From contig JANNPX010000024.1 of the NCBI GenBank assembly GCA_031400455.1, forward strand, positions 62,001 through 126,000: a stretch of 64,000 bases of DNA, written 5' to 3'. The notes beneath the pieces are model-generated. The model was not told the origin of the DNA and did not search any database. It saw only the letters and a program-made list of their open reading frames with translations. Of this stretch, positions 1 through 8,930 are shown piece after piece. Source of the stretch: JANXYW01 sp031400455. Its GTDB lineage: Bacteria > Chloroflexota > Dehalococcoidia > DSTF01 > JACRBR01. The translations under genes and the position numbers were made by a program. Every line of letters begins with the position of its first letter. Within the stretch, counting starts at the first letter, position 1.

Positions 1-2
1 TT

Positions 3-143
3 AACATTAGACTGGTGCCGGTGACGGGCGTGCCGTTGCCGCTGGTCAGCCAGGGCGGCAGCTCACTCATCACGGTGCTGGCGTCGCTGGGGATATTGCA
101 GAGCATTCTTGGACATCGACGCAAACGCGGCCGCCGGATCTAG
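3..143 (+). CDS. FtsW/RodA/SpoVE family protein, C-terminal end (partial)
   Basis: Only the last 46 codons are present; the gene begins before the window. The frame from base 3 reads NIRLVPVTGVPLPLVSQGGS and then a last hydrophobic helix and a basic tail (HRRKRGRR) ending at TAG 141-143. The P-V-T-G-(V/I)-P-L-P-x-(V/I)-S-x-G-G-S-S block is the signature near the C-terminus of SEDS-family lipid II glycosyltransferases (FtsW in division, RodA in elongation). The fragment cannot decide which of the two it is. The next gene starts inside its last 35 bases. Confidence 0.85.
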   Translation, partial: NIRLVPVTGVPLPLVSQGGSSLITVLASLGILQSILGHRRKRGRRI

Positions 144-1125
144 CGCGGCGAGCGGCGGCTTCCTCGCCAGTCGCCTCTTCGCGGTCGTGCGTGTCGCCGT
201 CACGCTGGCGATCGTCGCCGGTCTCATCTTCAAGCTCTCTCCGCGTGAGCTCAGCGACACCGTCCGCGATGCGAATGGCTGGCTCCTCGCCGCTGCGCTC
301 GGCGTCATGTGCGTTGTGCAGGCGCTTGTCGTCGTCAAATGGCGCGTTCTGCTCCGCGTGCGCGATGTCGACGCGCCACTGCTTCCCGTGGTGCGCGCCT
401 ATTGCGTCGGCAATCTCCTGAGCAACGTGCTTCCGACAGCCGTCGGTGGCGACGTCTATCGCGTCTATCGCATCCAGCGCGAGGCCAACGCGCGCGCCGC
501 CGACGTCACCATGAGCGTGCTGTACGAGCGCGCGACCGGATACGCCGCCATGACCTGCCTCGGCGCCCTTGGCGCGGCCTTCCACTACGGCAGCATCGCC
601 ATCGGCGTGCTCGCGCTAGCGGCCGGCGCGCTTGCCGCCGTGATACTCGCCGTCGTCCTGCCGCGCATGCCCTTCCCGGCGGTGCGCGACGATCATTTTC
701 TGCGCAACCTGCTCGCCCATCGCCGCGAGTTGTTGGCCGTCTATCAGATGGCCGTCTTCTCGCTCGCCATTCAGGCGCTCTACATCTCGACGATAGCACT
801 GCTGGGGTTGGCCCTCGGTGTGCACGTGTCCTGGTGGTACTGGGCGTTCGTGACGTGGGTTGTCGCCGTTGCGCTGCTCGCGCCGTTCACGCTCGGCGGC
901 CTCGGCATCCGCGAATCGAGCTTCGCGACGCTGGTCAAGCACTCCGGCGCTACCGCCGCGCAGGGCGCATCGACCGGCTTCGCGCTCGGATTGCTGCTGG
1001 TGATCGTCAACGCCGCCGGCTTGCTCGCCGTCGAGATCGCCGCCCGCCTCGGCTACGGCGCGACAATCGCGCCGGAGCCATCGGTACCGCTCCCACCTCG
1101 AGAACCTGCAACCGCCAAACGCTAG
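109..1125 (+). CDS. LPTM/UPF0104 family polytopic membrane protein
   Basis: A 338-residue membrane protein with about eight hydrophobic segments. The G-N-L-L-S-N-V-L-P-T-A-V-G-G-D block near residue 105 and the P-F-T-L-G-G-L-G-I-R-E block near residue 265 are typical of the flippase-like transmembrane domain of lysylphosphatidylglycerol synthases (UPF0104). Members that lack a catalytic domain, like this one, are usually of unknown function, often beside glycosyltransferases or cell-wall genes; a lipid or polyprenol transport role is inference. The TTG start at 109 overlaps the end of the FtsW/RodA frame by 35 bp, so the two are probably cotranscribed. The first 17 residues are low-complexity (Ala, Ser, Gly). 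Confidence 0.8.
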   Translation: MDIDANAAAGSSAASGGFLASRLFAVVRVAVTLAIVAGLIFKLSPRELSDTVRDANGWLLAAALGVMCVVQALVVVKWRVLLRVRDVDAPLLPVVRAYCVGNLLSNVLPTAVGGDVYRVYRIQREANARAADVTMSVLYERATGYAAMTCLGALGAAFHYGSIAIGVLALAAGALAAVILAVVLPRMPFPAVRDDHFLRNLLAHRRELLAVYQMAVFSLAIQALYISTIALLGLALGVHVSWWYWAFVTWVVAVALLAPFTLGGLGIRESSFATLVKHSGATAAQGASTGFALGLLLVIVNAAGLLAVEIAARLGYGATIAPEPSVPLPPREPATAKR

Positions 1126-1146
1126 CTCCACGACCCATCACTCGAG

Positions 1147-1182
1147 CTCCCCTTCCCTTGCGGGGAAGGGGCCGGGGGTTAG
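1147..1182. repeat. dispersed hairpin repeat (CCCCTTCCC-type), copy 1
   Basis: The stem CCCCTTCCC/GGGAAGGGG with a short TTGCG loop is followed by GGCCGGGGGTTAG. A near-identical element lies at 21733-21767. Both lie just 3' of a plus-strand gene and reach the stop codon of a converging minus-strand gene (plsY here). It may serve as a bidirectional terminator, but the conserved unpaired tail points to a repeat family. Confidence 0.7.
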
Positions 1183-1871
1183 GGCACCCGGGCCGTGGTC
1201 TCGGCCTCAGGCGCGGCGGCGGCCACGTCTTCACGCTTCGCCCCGCCTCGTCCGATCCGAGGCTCCGTCCCGGCGCGTATCCGGTCGATGTTCGCCCGAT
1301 GCTTGTAGAGGATGATCGCGGCCGCGCCGGTGGCATATGCCGCGTACGCGGGCGGGCTGATGTCTAGCACTGCCAAGACCGCGAACAATACCGCCATTGC
1401 CGGCGTCATCGTGATCGACATGAGCGACATGATTCGTGTGCCTGCCACGACGAGCGCCGCAACCGGGATCAGCGCCACCGCCGCGATCGGGTTCATCGCC
1501 AGCGCAGCGCCGAAGCCGCTCGCGACGGCTTTGCCGCCACGGAACCCCGCCCATACAGGCCACACATGTCCGCACACCGCCGCGAACGCGCCTGCTGCTG
1601 CGACCCACGCGCGATCGTCGTGATCGATGCCGGCGGCATGGCCGAGCGCGATGCCGGCGTATACCGGCACGATGCCCTTGGCGATGTCGAGAATGATGAC
1701 GAGGACACCGGCTTTCGCGCCCGACGTGCGGATGACGTTCGTCGCGCCCGTCGCGCCGCTGCCGTAATCGCGTATATCCACGCCGCGCGTGATCCGCCCT
1801 ACGATGATCCCGAACTGCACTGACCCCAGTGCGTATCCGAACAGTGCGCTGACGGCGATCGCCCACCACAT
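1179..1871 (-). CDS. plsY: Acyl-phosphate:glycerol-3-phosphate acyltransferase PlsY
   Basis: PlsY transfers an acyl group from acyl-phosphate to glycerol-3-phosphate, the first acylation step of membrane phospholipid synthesis. The 230-residue protein has the family's hydrophobic layout. Motif 1 is GSGATGATN at residues 37-45; the position that is often Asn in G-S-G-N-x-G-A-T-N is Ala here. Motif 2, GHVWPVWAGFRGGKAVASG, follows near residue 115. The C-terminal 35 residues are a charged extension. ATG is at 1871. It lies 63 bp downstream of the giant membrane protein on the same strand, with der further upstream. The stop codon lies inside the hairpin repeat at 1147-1182. Confidence 0.93.
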   Translation of the reverse strand: MWWAIAVSALFGYALGSVQFGIIVGRITRGVDIRDYGSGATGATNVIRTSGAKAGVLVIILDIAKGIVPVYAGIALGHAAGIDHDDRAWVAAAGAFAAVCGHVWPVWAGFRGGKAVASGFGAALAMNPIAAVALIPVAALVVAGTRIMSLMSITMTPAMAVLFAVLAVLDISPPAYAAYATGAAAIILYKHRANIDRIRAGTEPRIGRGGAKREDVAAAAPEAETTARVP

Positions 1872-1934
1872 ATGCGCGTCCCTTCGTGAATGCGGCCTGA
1901 CGCAGCACTGTAGCGCAGAACCGCCCGCGCTCCG

Positions 1935-4900
1935 CTAGTGGACCGGCGCGTCTGCTCCGTTCGCCCACCAGCCCAGAAGTGCTTCCTGCCAGTTCGACCA
2001 GCGCTCGCGCCCCAGCAGGATGCCCATGCCCACACCCAGCAGCGCCATGCCCGCGACCATGACCACGACCCAGTTCGGCAGCGCGTTCACCGTATCGAAT
2101 AAGACGCGTCCGGCGACCAAAACCAGCGCCACTATGGACGCGCCGAGCATGCCGCGCCGCCGCAGCACAATGCTTCCTGCGAAGAACGCCACGGCTTCCG
2201 TCAGCACGATCCATTCGTACCGCCCGCCGCCGGGTTGCAGCGACTGAACCATCGATGGCAGCATGATGAACGCGGCGCCCGCCGCCTCTATCCATGGCGC
2301 GGCGTCCGCCAACTCCGGTACTAACCGGAACTTCCACAGTCCCAGCAGGCCCAGCAGCACCAGGTATGCGCCGATCACGAGTGTGTAAGCCTGCGGGTTC
2401 CCCGGGTCGAAGCGCCCGATCTGTAGCAGCAGCGCCGTCGCCAAGACGGCGCTCGCCGGCACGATGATCCATCGTCGCTGGACTACAGCCGCGCCCGCCA
2501 GGGCAAGCATTCCGACAAGTGCGACGGATATCGTCGACCATTCGTACAGCGCGGTTTCGTAGAACGGCGCGCTGCCGACATCGCCGTCATGCGTTTGCGA
2601 TGCCAGCATGACGAAGCCCGTTGCGGGCGCTGCCACCGCATACATTGCGGCGCACGCACCGGCCGCGAGCGTCCAGCGCGGCAGCTTGCGCAGAGCGCCT
2701 GCGGCTGCCGCCGAGACCAGCGCGACCGACATGAACGCGATCGGCGCCATCGAGTCCGACGCGTCGAGCCGCACGCCCCAGGCGCCGATCGCAGCGAACC
2801 CGAACGCGCCTGCAGGAGCCGCCATCAGCGGCTCATTCTCGAACACGGCGAGTACCAGCGATGTCGCCACGTACACCGTGAGGATGATCGATAGCGCCTC
2901 GGCGCTCACGGGCGTCGCCAGCGAAACGAGCGCGGCGGCGAGCGACATGACGTAGAAGTGCATGCGGAACTCCGGCCGCAGCCGGCTCACGACGATCCCA
3001 AGCGCCGCGAACGCCAGCGTCACCGCCATCATCGGATATCCGCGACGGAGCGTGTCGTCGATGGTCTCGTCGCCCGGCAGGCTGTTGAGGAAGTGCAGGT
3101 ACCCGAGCGTTGCTGCCAGTCCGGCGGCGTACAGCCAACCCGTCGTTGCGCGCACGCGCGCCGCAACGGGCAGATCGATCAGCCGTGCGAGCGTAACGTC
3201 GCTCTTCTGGAACATCGCCGCCAAGGCATAGAACGCCGCTGCCGCCAGGTGGACGACGGCACCCACCCGAGTCTCGTCGCGGTACGCGGGCTCGAATGCC
3301 AGCCAGGCGATCGTGAAGGCGCCTGCGCCGGCCATATCGCGCACATCCTTGTCCAGCCAGGCCGGCGACCATGCCCGTCCGCCCACAGCGAATATCGCCC
3401 CAGCAACTGCGAATGCCGCGCCGTAATAGGCCGCGTCTGTATCGAATGCGTACGCCACGCTCACGATCGCGCCGGTCAGCGCAAGCATCAGCGCCGCAGA
3501 GAGCTCAGCGCGCGGTGTGCGGGAGGCGTCGATGGCGAAGAACACGGCGGCCGCAGCGAACGCGACGGGAAGGAAGGCGCGGAACTGCGGCGTGTACGTG
3601 CTCGGCGAACCCTCGCCGCTGATCGCGGCCGCAAGCGCGACTGCCACGCCCGTTGCAGTCGTCGTGCGGCCGAACAGCATCACGTCATCGCGCCACTCCG
3701 GTGCCAGCCGTCGTGTCCACGCCGCCGGCGCCCACCGAACCGCGCAAGCCAGCGCGATCGCGGGCGCGATCAGCGCGAATGCGTAGTACTCCGGGCTGAT
3801 ATCCAGTGCGTACACCCACGCACCGCACAGCGCCGCTAGCGCGAGCGCCGCTCCGGGCGCGCCGAGACGCTCGCGCCGTCCGAACGCATCGGCACCGTAG
3901 AACACCAGCACAAGAGCCGCGGCGGCAACCGTGAACCAGCGGTTGTCGATGATGTAAGGAGGAACGTCCGCCGTCGCCTGGAGGGCGAGCAGGACGACGC
4001 CGGCGGCCAGTAGGGTCGCGCCGACACCCGCATCGCGCAGCATCCCGCCAAATCGCTCCGGCAGCCGCGCCGACCATCGGGCCGAAGCCGCCGGGAATGC
4101 CAGCGCGCCCAGGATGACTGCGAGCGCGGCGAACCCGACGGCGTACTCCTCGGCCGCGACATCCAGCGCGTAGGCGATGCTCACGACCGCGCCCGAGAAT
4201 GCGCCGATGAGGGCGATACCCGCAAGCTGCTGCTTGTGGACGAGTGTGGGAAGCGCCGCGTACGCAGTCAGTGCCACGAACGTGATCGGCAGATACCACA
4301 GCGTCGAGACGTCGAAGTCTACGTCGCTGCTTAGCGCGAACGGCGCCGCTACCAGCGCGAAGCCGAGCGCGCCGCCTGCGATGACGTGTGCCTGCATCGA
4401 CCAGATGTAGCCGGCGCGTGCTCGCAGCGTCGCGGGGCCGGCGATACTCGCGACCGCCATCGCGGCCGCGAGCGCCAGGAAGCACATCGGCGCCCACTCC
4501 GGCGCCATGTCCAGCCGCACGACCGCCGCCATCATCGCGCTCACGAACGCTACGCCGGCGCCGAACGAGTACCTCCGCCCGACGCCGAGCCACGCCACCG
4601 CCGTGTAGAACGCAGCGGTCGTCGCCGACCCGGCCAACCACATCGTCTCAGGATTGAGGCTCTCGTCGGTCAGCACGCTCCGCGCCGCGACAAAGTTCAG
4701 CGGCACCAGCAACGCTCCCACGCCGAAGAACACCTGCCCGGCGATCGCGACGCGCGGGATGCGCAGGCAGACTATCCCTGCCGCGAGGAACGCCAGCGTG
4801 TAGGCGATAAGCAGCGCCATCTTCAGCGAGCCGTCAACGGCGTTCCCGGAGTAGCCGACGTAGATCAGCGCGGCAACGACGGTGAGGAACGCGCCGGCGA

Positions 4901-5360
4901 AGAGAAAGAGGTTCGCCTGCTGCTCGGCCAGCCAGCTCCAGTCGGTCGGCTTCCGCTCGACCGCTGGTCGCCGAGGCGTGGCCGCGGTGGTGACGGGTGC
5001 GGCAGCGCGCATCGGCATCGGCGCGGGCATCGGCGCAGGCGGAGGTGGGGCTGTCGATGCCGGTGCGGGCGGGGGTGCAGGCGCACGAACGACCGGCGCA
5101 GCGGCGCGTGGCGCGGCGCGCTGCGAGGCAGGCCGCACAAGCTCGCGCAGTTCCTCCTCGTAGTGGGTGGCGATGCGCGCCCGCTGCTGTGTGGTGATGA
5201 TCTCGCTAAGAGGGCTGGTGTCGACCTCGTTGAGCACGAAGGCCACGCCCGCCGCACGGCCGCTCCGGCTCTGGTCGCGCGGAACTCCGCAGTGCGGGCA
5301 GTTCGCGCTCGCCGCGTCGCCCAGCCGGGCGCATCGTGGGCAGTAGATATCGCCGTTCAT
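1935..5360 (-). CDS. Giant polytopic membrane protein with N-terminal zinc ribbon
   Basis: A 1141-residue protein. The N-terminus has a zinc-ribbon pattern (YCPRCARLG, then CPHCG), then a Pro/Ala-rich stretch around residues 85-145, and then roughly 30 or more hydrophobic segments to the C-terminus. The architecture resembles large actinobacterial and Chloroflexota proteins annotated as SCO7613 C-terminal domain-containing or DUF2157-like; that resemblance is from memory, and the function is unknown. ATG 5360 is preferred because GGAGGG lies about 7 bases upstream; an in-frame extension to 5438 would add 26 residues before the cysteine motif. It sits between der and plsY on the same strand. 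Internal paralogous blocks (repeated Y-A-L-D-(V/I)-A/S-x-E-Y-Y/A) suggest growth by duplication. Confidence 0.75.
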   Translation of the reverse strand: MNGDIYCPRCARLGDAASANCPHCGVPRDQSRSGRAAGVAFVLNEVDTSPLSEIITTQQRARIATHYEEELRELVRPASQRAAPRAAAPVVRAPAPPPAPASTAPPPPAPMPAPMPMRAAAPVTTAATPRRPAVERKPTDWSWLAEQQANLFLFAGAFLTVVAALIYVGYSGNAVDGSLKMALLIAYTLAFLAAGIVCLRIPRVAIAGQVFFGVGALLVPLNFVAARSVLTDESLNPETMWLAGSATTAAFYTAVAWLGVGRRYSFGAGVAFVSAMMAAVVRLDMAPEWAPMCFLALAAAMAVASIAGPATLRARAGYIWSMQAHVIAGGALGFALVAAPFALSSDVDFDVSTLWYLPITFVALTAYAALPTLVHKQQLAGIALIGAFSGAVVSIAYALDVAAEEYAVGFAALAVILGALAFPAASARWSARLPERFGGMLRDAGVGATLLAAGVVLLALQATADVPPYIIDNRWFTVAAAALVLVFYGADAFGRRERLGAPGAALALAALCGAWVYALDISPEYYAFALIAPAIALACAVRWAPAAWTRRLAPEWRDDVMLFGRTTTATGVAVALAAAISGEGSPSTYTPQFRAFLPVAFAAAAVFFAIDASRTPRAELSAALMLALTGAIVSVAYAFDTDAAYYGAAFAVAGAIFAVGGRAWSPAWLDKDVRDMAGAGAFTIAWLAFEPAYRDETRVGAVVHLAAAAFYALAAMFQKSDVTLARLIDLPVAARVRATTGWLYAAGLAATLGYLHFLNSLPGDETIDDTLRRGYPMMAVTLAFAALGIVVSRLRPEFRMHFYVMSLAAALVSLATPVSAEALSIILTVYVATSLVLAVFENEPLMAAPAGAFGFAAIGAWGVRLDASDSMAPIAFMSVALVSAAAAGALRKLPRWTLAAGACAAMYAVAAPATGFVMLASQTHDGDVGSAPFYETALYEWSTISVALVGMLALAGAAVVQRRWIIVPASAVLATALLLQIGRFDPGNPQAYTLVIGAYLVLLGLLGLWKFRLVPELADAAPWIEAAGAAFIMLPSMVQSLQPGGGRYEWIVLTEAVAFFAGSIVLRRRGMLGASIVALVLVAGRVLFDTVNALPNWVVVMVAGMALLGVGMGILLGRERWSNWQEALLGWWANGADAPVH

Positions 5361-5497
5361 CGCATACCCTCCATCCATCTGCTGACAGAGGCAGTATCCG
5401 CGCAGACGCCCTGCCGGGGTCAGGTACGAACGTACCACGCCGAGTTGTCGTGAGGACTATGTTTGTGGGGAGTCTGGAGGCTGGTCTACGCTGACCG

Positions 5498-6865
5498 CTA
5501 GTACTTCGACAGCTCTTCGTTCGCGTGCTCGTCGCTGCGCCCGCGGAACACGAGCTTGATCGCCGTCCCCTCGAACCCGAACGCGCCGCGGATTACGTTC
5601 TCCATATAGCGCCGATAGCCGAAATGCACGAGTGACGCATCGTTCAGGAAGAAGACGAACGTTGGCGGCTCGGTCTCCGCCTGCGTGACATACAGCAGCT
5701 TGATGCGATGCCCCTTCGACGGGGTGGGCGGAGGCTTCTGCGCGACGGCACGCCGGATCACCTGGTTGAGCGCGCCCGTCTCGACATGGCGCTGCCGCTC
5801 CGCCCCGACGCGCACGGCTTCGCTGAGCACGTCGGCGATCCCGATGCCCTCGAGCGCCGAAATGAACCGGATCGGGATCCACGGCGCGAACTTGAGCTGC
5901 CACCGGAGGCGACGCTCCCAGTCCTCTTGCGTCCACTCGCCGTCCTTCACGAGGTCCCACTTGTTCGCCACCACGACGACGCCGCGGAACGCGTCGAGCG
6001 CGTATCCGACGACATGGGTGTCCTGCGCAGTCAGCCCCTCCGACAGGTCGAACAGGCACAGCGCGACCTGCGCTCGCTCGAGCGCCCGCCGCGCCCGCAG
6101 CGCCGAGTGCTTCTCGATCCCCGGCTCGATCGACCCGCGCCGCCGCAGCCCCGCCGTGTCGACAAGCACCACCGGGTGCTCTTCGAACACGAACGGAGTG
6201 TCGATGACGTCGCGCGTTGTGCCCGGTACGTCGCTGACGATAACGCGATCCTCGCCGAGAATCGCGTTCACCAGCGACGATTTGCCGACGTTCGGCCGCC
6301 CGACGATCGCGAGGCGCAGCCCGGTCGCTTCGTCCTCCGCCTCGGACGGTGGCAGCGAGTCGACGATCATGTCCATGACGTCGGCCACGCCGTGACCGTG
6401 ATGCGCGCTGATCGGCACCGGTTCGCCCAGACCCAGTTCGTAGAACGCGACAGCCGCCTCTTCGCGCTCGCGATTCTCCGCCTTGTTAGCCACCACGAGC
6501 AGCGGCTTCGCGGTACGGCGCAGGAGATCTGCGACCTCGCGGTCCGCCGCTGTGATGCCGGCGATCGTGTCGAGCACGAAGATCACCATGTCTGCTTCTG
6601 CCAGCGCGTACTCCACTTGGGCACGCACCAATGGCGTGTACGTGCCCGGTACGTCAGGCTCCAGTCCGCCCGTATCGACGACCTTGAACTCGCGCGCGCG
6701 CCACTCGCACACGCCGTAGATGCGGTCGCGCGTTGTGCCGGCGATATCTTCGACCAGCGCTGGGCGGCCGCCGACGAGGCGGTTGAACAGCGCCGACTTG
6801 CCGACGTTCGGCCGTCCGACGATGGCGACGATGGGCTTGCGTGTGATGGAAGTTGCTGTAGTCAT
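5498..6865 (-). CDS. der: Ribosome biogenesis GTPase Der (EngA)
   Basis: Der is a tandem-domain GTPase needed for 50S subunit maturation. Domain 1 shows GRPNVGKSALFN at about residues 17-28, DTGG near 66 and NKAE near 127. Domain 2 shows GRPNVGKSSLVN near 190, DTAG near 238 and NKWD near 300. The C-terminal KH-like domain follows, with the usual late P-P-T-P-S-K-G/H-R-I-K-x-x-Y block. Length of 455 residues is normal. The ATG overlaps the cdaR stop by 4 bp (6862-6865), so it is translationally coupled to the c-di-AMP genes. No truncation or altered nucleotide-binding residue was seen. Confidence 0.96.
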   Translation of the reverse strand: MTTATSITRKPIVAIVGRPNVGKSALFNRLVGGRPALVEDIAGTTRDRIYGVCEWRAREFKVVDTGGLEPDVPGTYTPLVRAQVEYALAEADMVIFVLDTIAGITAADREVADLLRRTAKPLLVVANKAENREREEAAVAFYELGLGEPVPISAHHGHGVADVMDMIVDSLPPSEAEDEATGLRLAIVGRPNVGKSSLVNAILGEDRVIVSDVPGTTRDVIDTPFVFEEHPVVLVDTAGLRRRGSIEPGIEKHSALRARRALERAQVALCLFDLSEGLTAQDTHVVGYALDAFRGVVVVANKWDLVKDGEWTQEDWERRLRWQLKFAPWIPIRFISALEGIGIADVLSEAVRVGAERQRHVETGALNQVIRRAVAQKPPPTPSKGHRIKLLYVTQAETEPPTFVFFLNDASLVHFGYRRYMENVIRGAFGFEGTAIKLVFRGRSDEHANEELSKY

Positions 6866-8130
6866 TCTCTCTGAATCAGTGCGATACCCAGTTCGCCCGG
6901 GTCGCTGCGTACGACGCTCGTACCGATAGGTGGTGTGATAGCGACCGGCAACAGGTGCAACCCCGCCTCCAGCCCCTGCGCGTCCACGATCACGATGATC
7001 GATTCCGGCGTAGCGGCCTGTAGCGTGGGAACGTCGCCGGCCAACGTTACGCTCACGGGGTCCGATTGACCGATCGCCAGTCCTGCCTCGACGTTGCGCA
7101 CCTGTGGCACGACGAGGAACGTCTGCTCGCCCCTCGCGGGCTGTATGGACACCGTAATCCTCACGGTGTTCCCGCCGCCCTGCAGTCGAGCGCCTGCCGG
7201 TAGCACAAGGCTCACGGCACGGGCGATATCACCCCGCGCATCGGCGATCGATACTTCGTCGGTGGGAATACCCCGCACGGAGTCTATCGACTGTAGCACA
7301 TCAAGCGGGCCGGTCACGTTCACGAGGCCCGGATCGGCGGCCACGCCGGTCACGTTGTAGCCCGCAGCCGGTGCGCCCGCGATCGTCGGACTTACCACGA
7401 ACGTCCGCGTGAATTCGCGCTGTTCGATGCCGACGTTCACACGCGCCGTGGCCGGGTTCACCTTCACCCGGCTGATCTCGCCGCCGCGTTCGTCACGCGG
7501 CTTCAGTTCGACGCGGTCCTCGCTGATGTCCGCGCGCTCGCCCGTGAGGATGACCTCGGCGGCGACGAAATTGACAAGCGCCACGAGGCTCTCCGGTCCG
7601 CTCACCGTCACCGTCGAAGGTTCGGATACCTGTGTCGTCGGGCTGAACCCCTGTAGCGGCGATCCAACCAGATCGATGCGGACGGGCACTTCCTTCTCGC
7701 GACGGCTCTCCAGCGTGACTTCAATGCCAGCGGGCACTACATCGAGAACGTTTACGCGCCCGTTCGACGACGTCGCATCCACGGATACCGTCGCTTTCCC
7801 GCTCGGATACCCGCCCATGTTCACCGTCGCGTCGAAGTCGTCCGGCCGGAGCCGACTGAGCTCGCTGTTCGGCCCCTCTACGCGCAGCCGCACCGTCGTC
7901 TCCGATGCGTTCGCGACGTCCAGGCCGTTCGGGATGTTCACGAACTTCACGGGGATCGATCCGTTGAACGTCTGCACCTCGGTGGGGTTCTCGCGATCGG
8001 TCACGAAGACCCACAGCGTCACGGCAAGCGCGACCGACAGTAGCGCCAGGCTGATGTTGCCGGCCACCGACGTAAACGCGCCGCGCGCGAAGAAGTAGAT
8101 CGCACCCGGCAGACGCTGGATCCAGTTCAT
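6862..8130 (-). CDS. cdaR: YbbR-domain protein, probable CdaA regulator CdaR
   Basis: A 422-residue protein with one N-terminal transmembrane helix (about residues 20-42, ISLALLSVALAVTLWVFV) and an extracytoplasmic region of repeated beta-rich YbbR modules; four can be placed by their recurrent V-x-V-x-(G/V)-P and P-V-(R/K) patterns. In Firmicutes the YbbR protein encoded after cdaA (CdaR) binds the membrane diadenylate cyclase and tunes c-di-AMP synthesis. The arrangement here is the same: its ATG overlaps the cdaA stop (8127-8130) and its stop overlaps der. CdaR function is inferred from synteny and domain type. Confidence 0.88.
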   Translation of the reverse strand: MNWIQRLPGAIYFFARGAFTSVAGNISLALLSVALAVTLWVFVTDRENPTEVQTFNGSIPVKFVNIPNGLDVANASETTVRLRVEGPNSELSRLRPDDFDATVNMGGYPSGKATVSVDATSSNGRVNVLDVVPAGIEVTLESRREKEVPVRIDLVGSPLQGFSPTTQVSEPSTVTVSGPESLVALVNFVAAEVILTGERADISEDRVELKPRDERGGEISRVKVNPATARVNVGIEQREFTRTFVVSPTIAGAPAAGYNVTGVAADPGLVNVTGPLDVLQSIDSVRGIPTDEVSIADARGDIARAVSLVLPAGARLQGGGNTVRITVSIQPARGEQTFLVVPQVRNVEAGLAIGQSDPVSVTLAGDVPTLQAATPESIIVIVDAQGLEAGLHLLPVAITPPIGTSVVRSDPGELGIALIQRE

Positions 8131-8921
8131 GGGCGAGCCCCGTTCGCGCGGCTGCCGAGCAGTCGATCCAGCAGCGCCCGCAGCCGCTCGTCATCCAGCC
8201 GCGTGTGCATGCGCCCGTCAGCGGCCACCGAGATCCGTCCCGTCTCCTCGGACACGATGACCGATACCGCGTCTGTCCGCTCCGTGATGCCGAGGCCGGC
8301 GCGGTGCCGCGTCCCCAGTTCACCGGGCAGCGAGTTGTCCGAGAGCGGCAGCGTCACGCCGGCCGCGACGACGCGGTTTCCTCGCATCACCACCGCGCCA
8401 TCGTGCAGTGGCGAGTTCGGGAAGAAGATCCCTTCCAGCAGTTCCGGCGACGGGATCGCGTCCACCGGAATACCGGTGTCGATGTAGTCTTGCAGGCCCG
8501 TCTCGCGCTCGATCACGACGAGCGCGCCGATGTGACGTTTCCCCATGTCGACTGAAGCGTCCGTCAGCGCGTCCAGCGTGCCTGGATTGCTCCCGCTTGC
8601 CCCGAACGCGCGCGCCCCCGTGCGTCCGACGCGCTCCAGTGCGCGCCGCAGCTCCGGCTGGAAGATGATCGGCAGCGCGATGAGGATGCCCGTGAACGAG
8701 TTTCGTATCAGGAAGTTCAGTACGCGCAGGTCGAAGATGCGCGCCAGTGCGAACGCCGCGATCAGCAGGATGAACACGCCGCGCATGACGGACATCGCAG
8801 TTGTGCCGCGTAGCAACATCAGCAGCCAGAACAGGATCAGCGAGATGAGCAGGATGTCGATCGCGGATGTCGCGTCGAACTGCTCGAAGTTATCGCGCAG
8901 CAGGTCGATGAGGTCGCTCAT
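8127..8921 (-). CDS. cdaA: Membrane diadenylate cyclase CdaA (DisA_N/DAC domain)
   Basis: Makes the second messenger c-di-AMP from two ATP. Three hydrophobic segments fill about residues 15-90, then the DAC domain carries the D-G-A motif (SPLHDGAVVMRG, about residue 170) and the R-H-R motif (GTRHRAGLGITE, about residue 205), both needed for nucleotide binding and catalysis in the family. The 264-residue length is typical of CdaA/DacA. It is second in a run argF-cdaA-cdaR-der: 9 bp after argF, and 4 bp overlap with cdaR. c-di-AMP commonly governs K+ and osmolyte balance; no such target gene or ydaO-type riboswitch was recognised in the window. Confidence 0.94.
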   Translation of the reverse strand: MSDLIDLLRDNFEQFDATSAIDILLISLILFWLLMLLRGTTAMSVMRGVFILLIAAFALARIFDLRVLNFLIRNSFTGILIALPIIFQPELRRALERVGRTGARAFGASGSNPGTLDALTDASVDMGKRHIGALVVIERETGLQDYIDTGIPVDAIPSPELLEGIFFPNSPLHDGAVVMRGNRVVAAGVTLPLSDNSLPGELGTRHRAGLGITERTDAVSVIVSEETGRISVAADGRMHTRLDDERLRALLDRLLGSRANGARP

Positions 8922-8930
8922 GTGTGCGAC

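Noticed and set aside
4386..5453. 355-residue plus-strand ORF opposite the giant membrane protein
   Set aside because: Arg/His/Pro-rich composition typical of antisense frames in high-GC DNA, with no domain motif.
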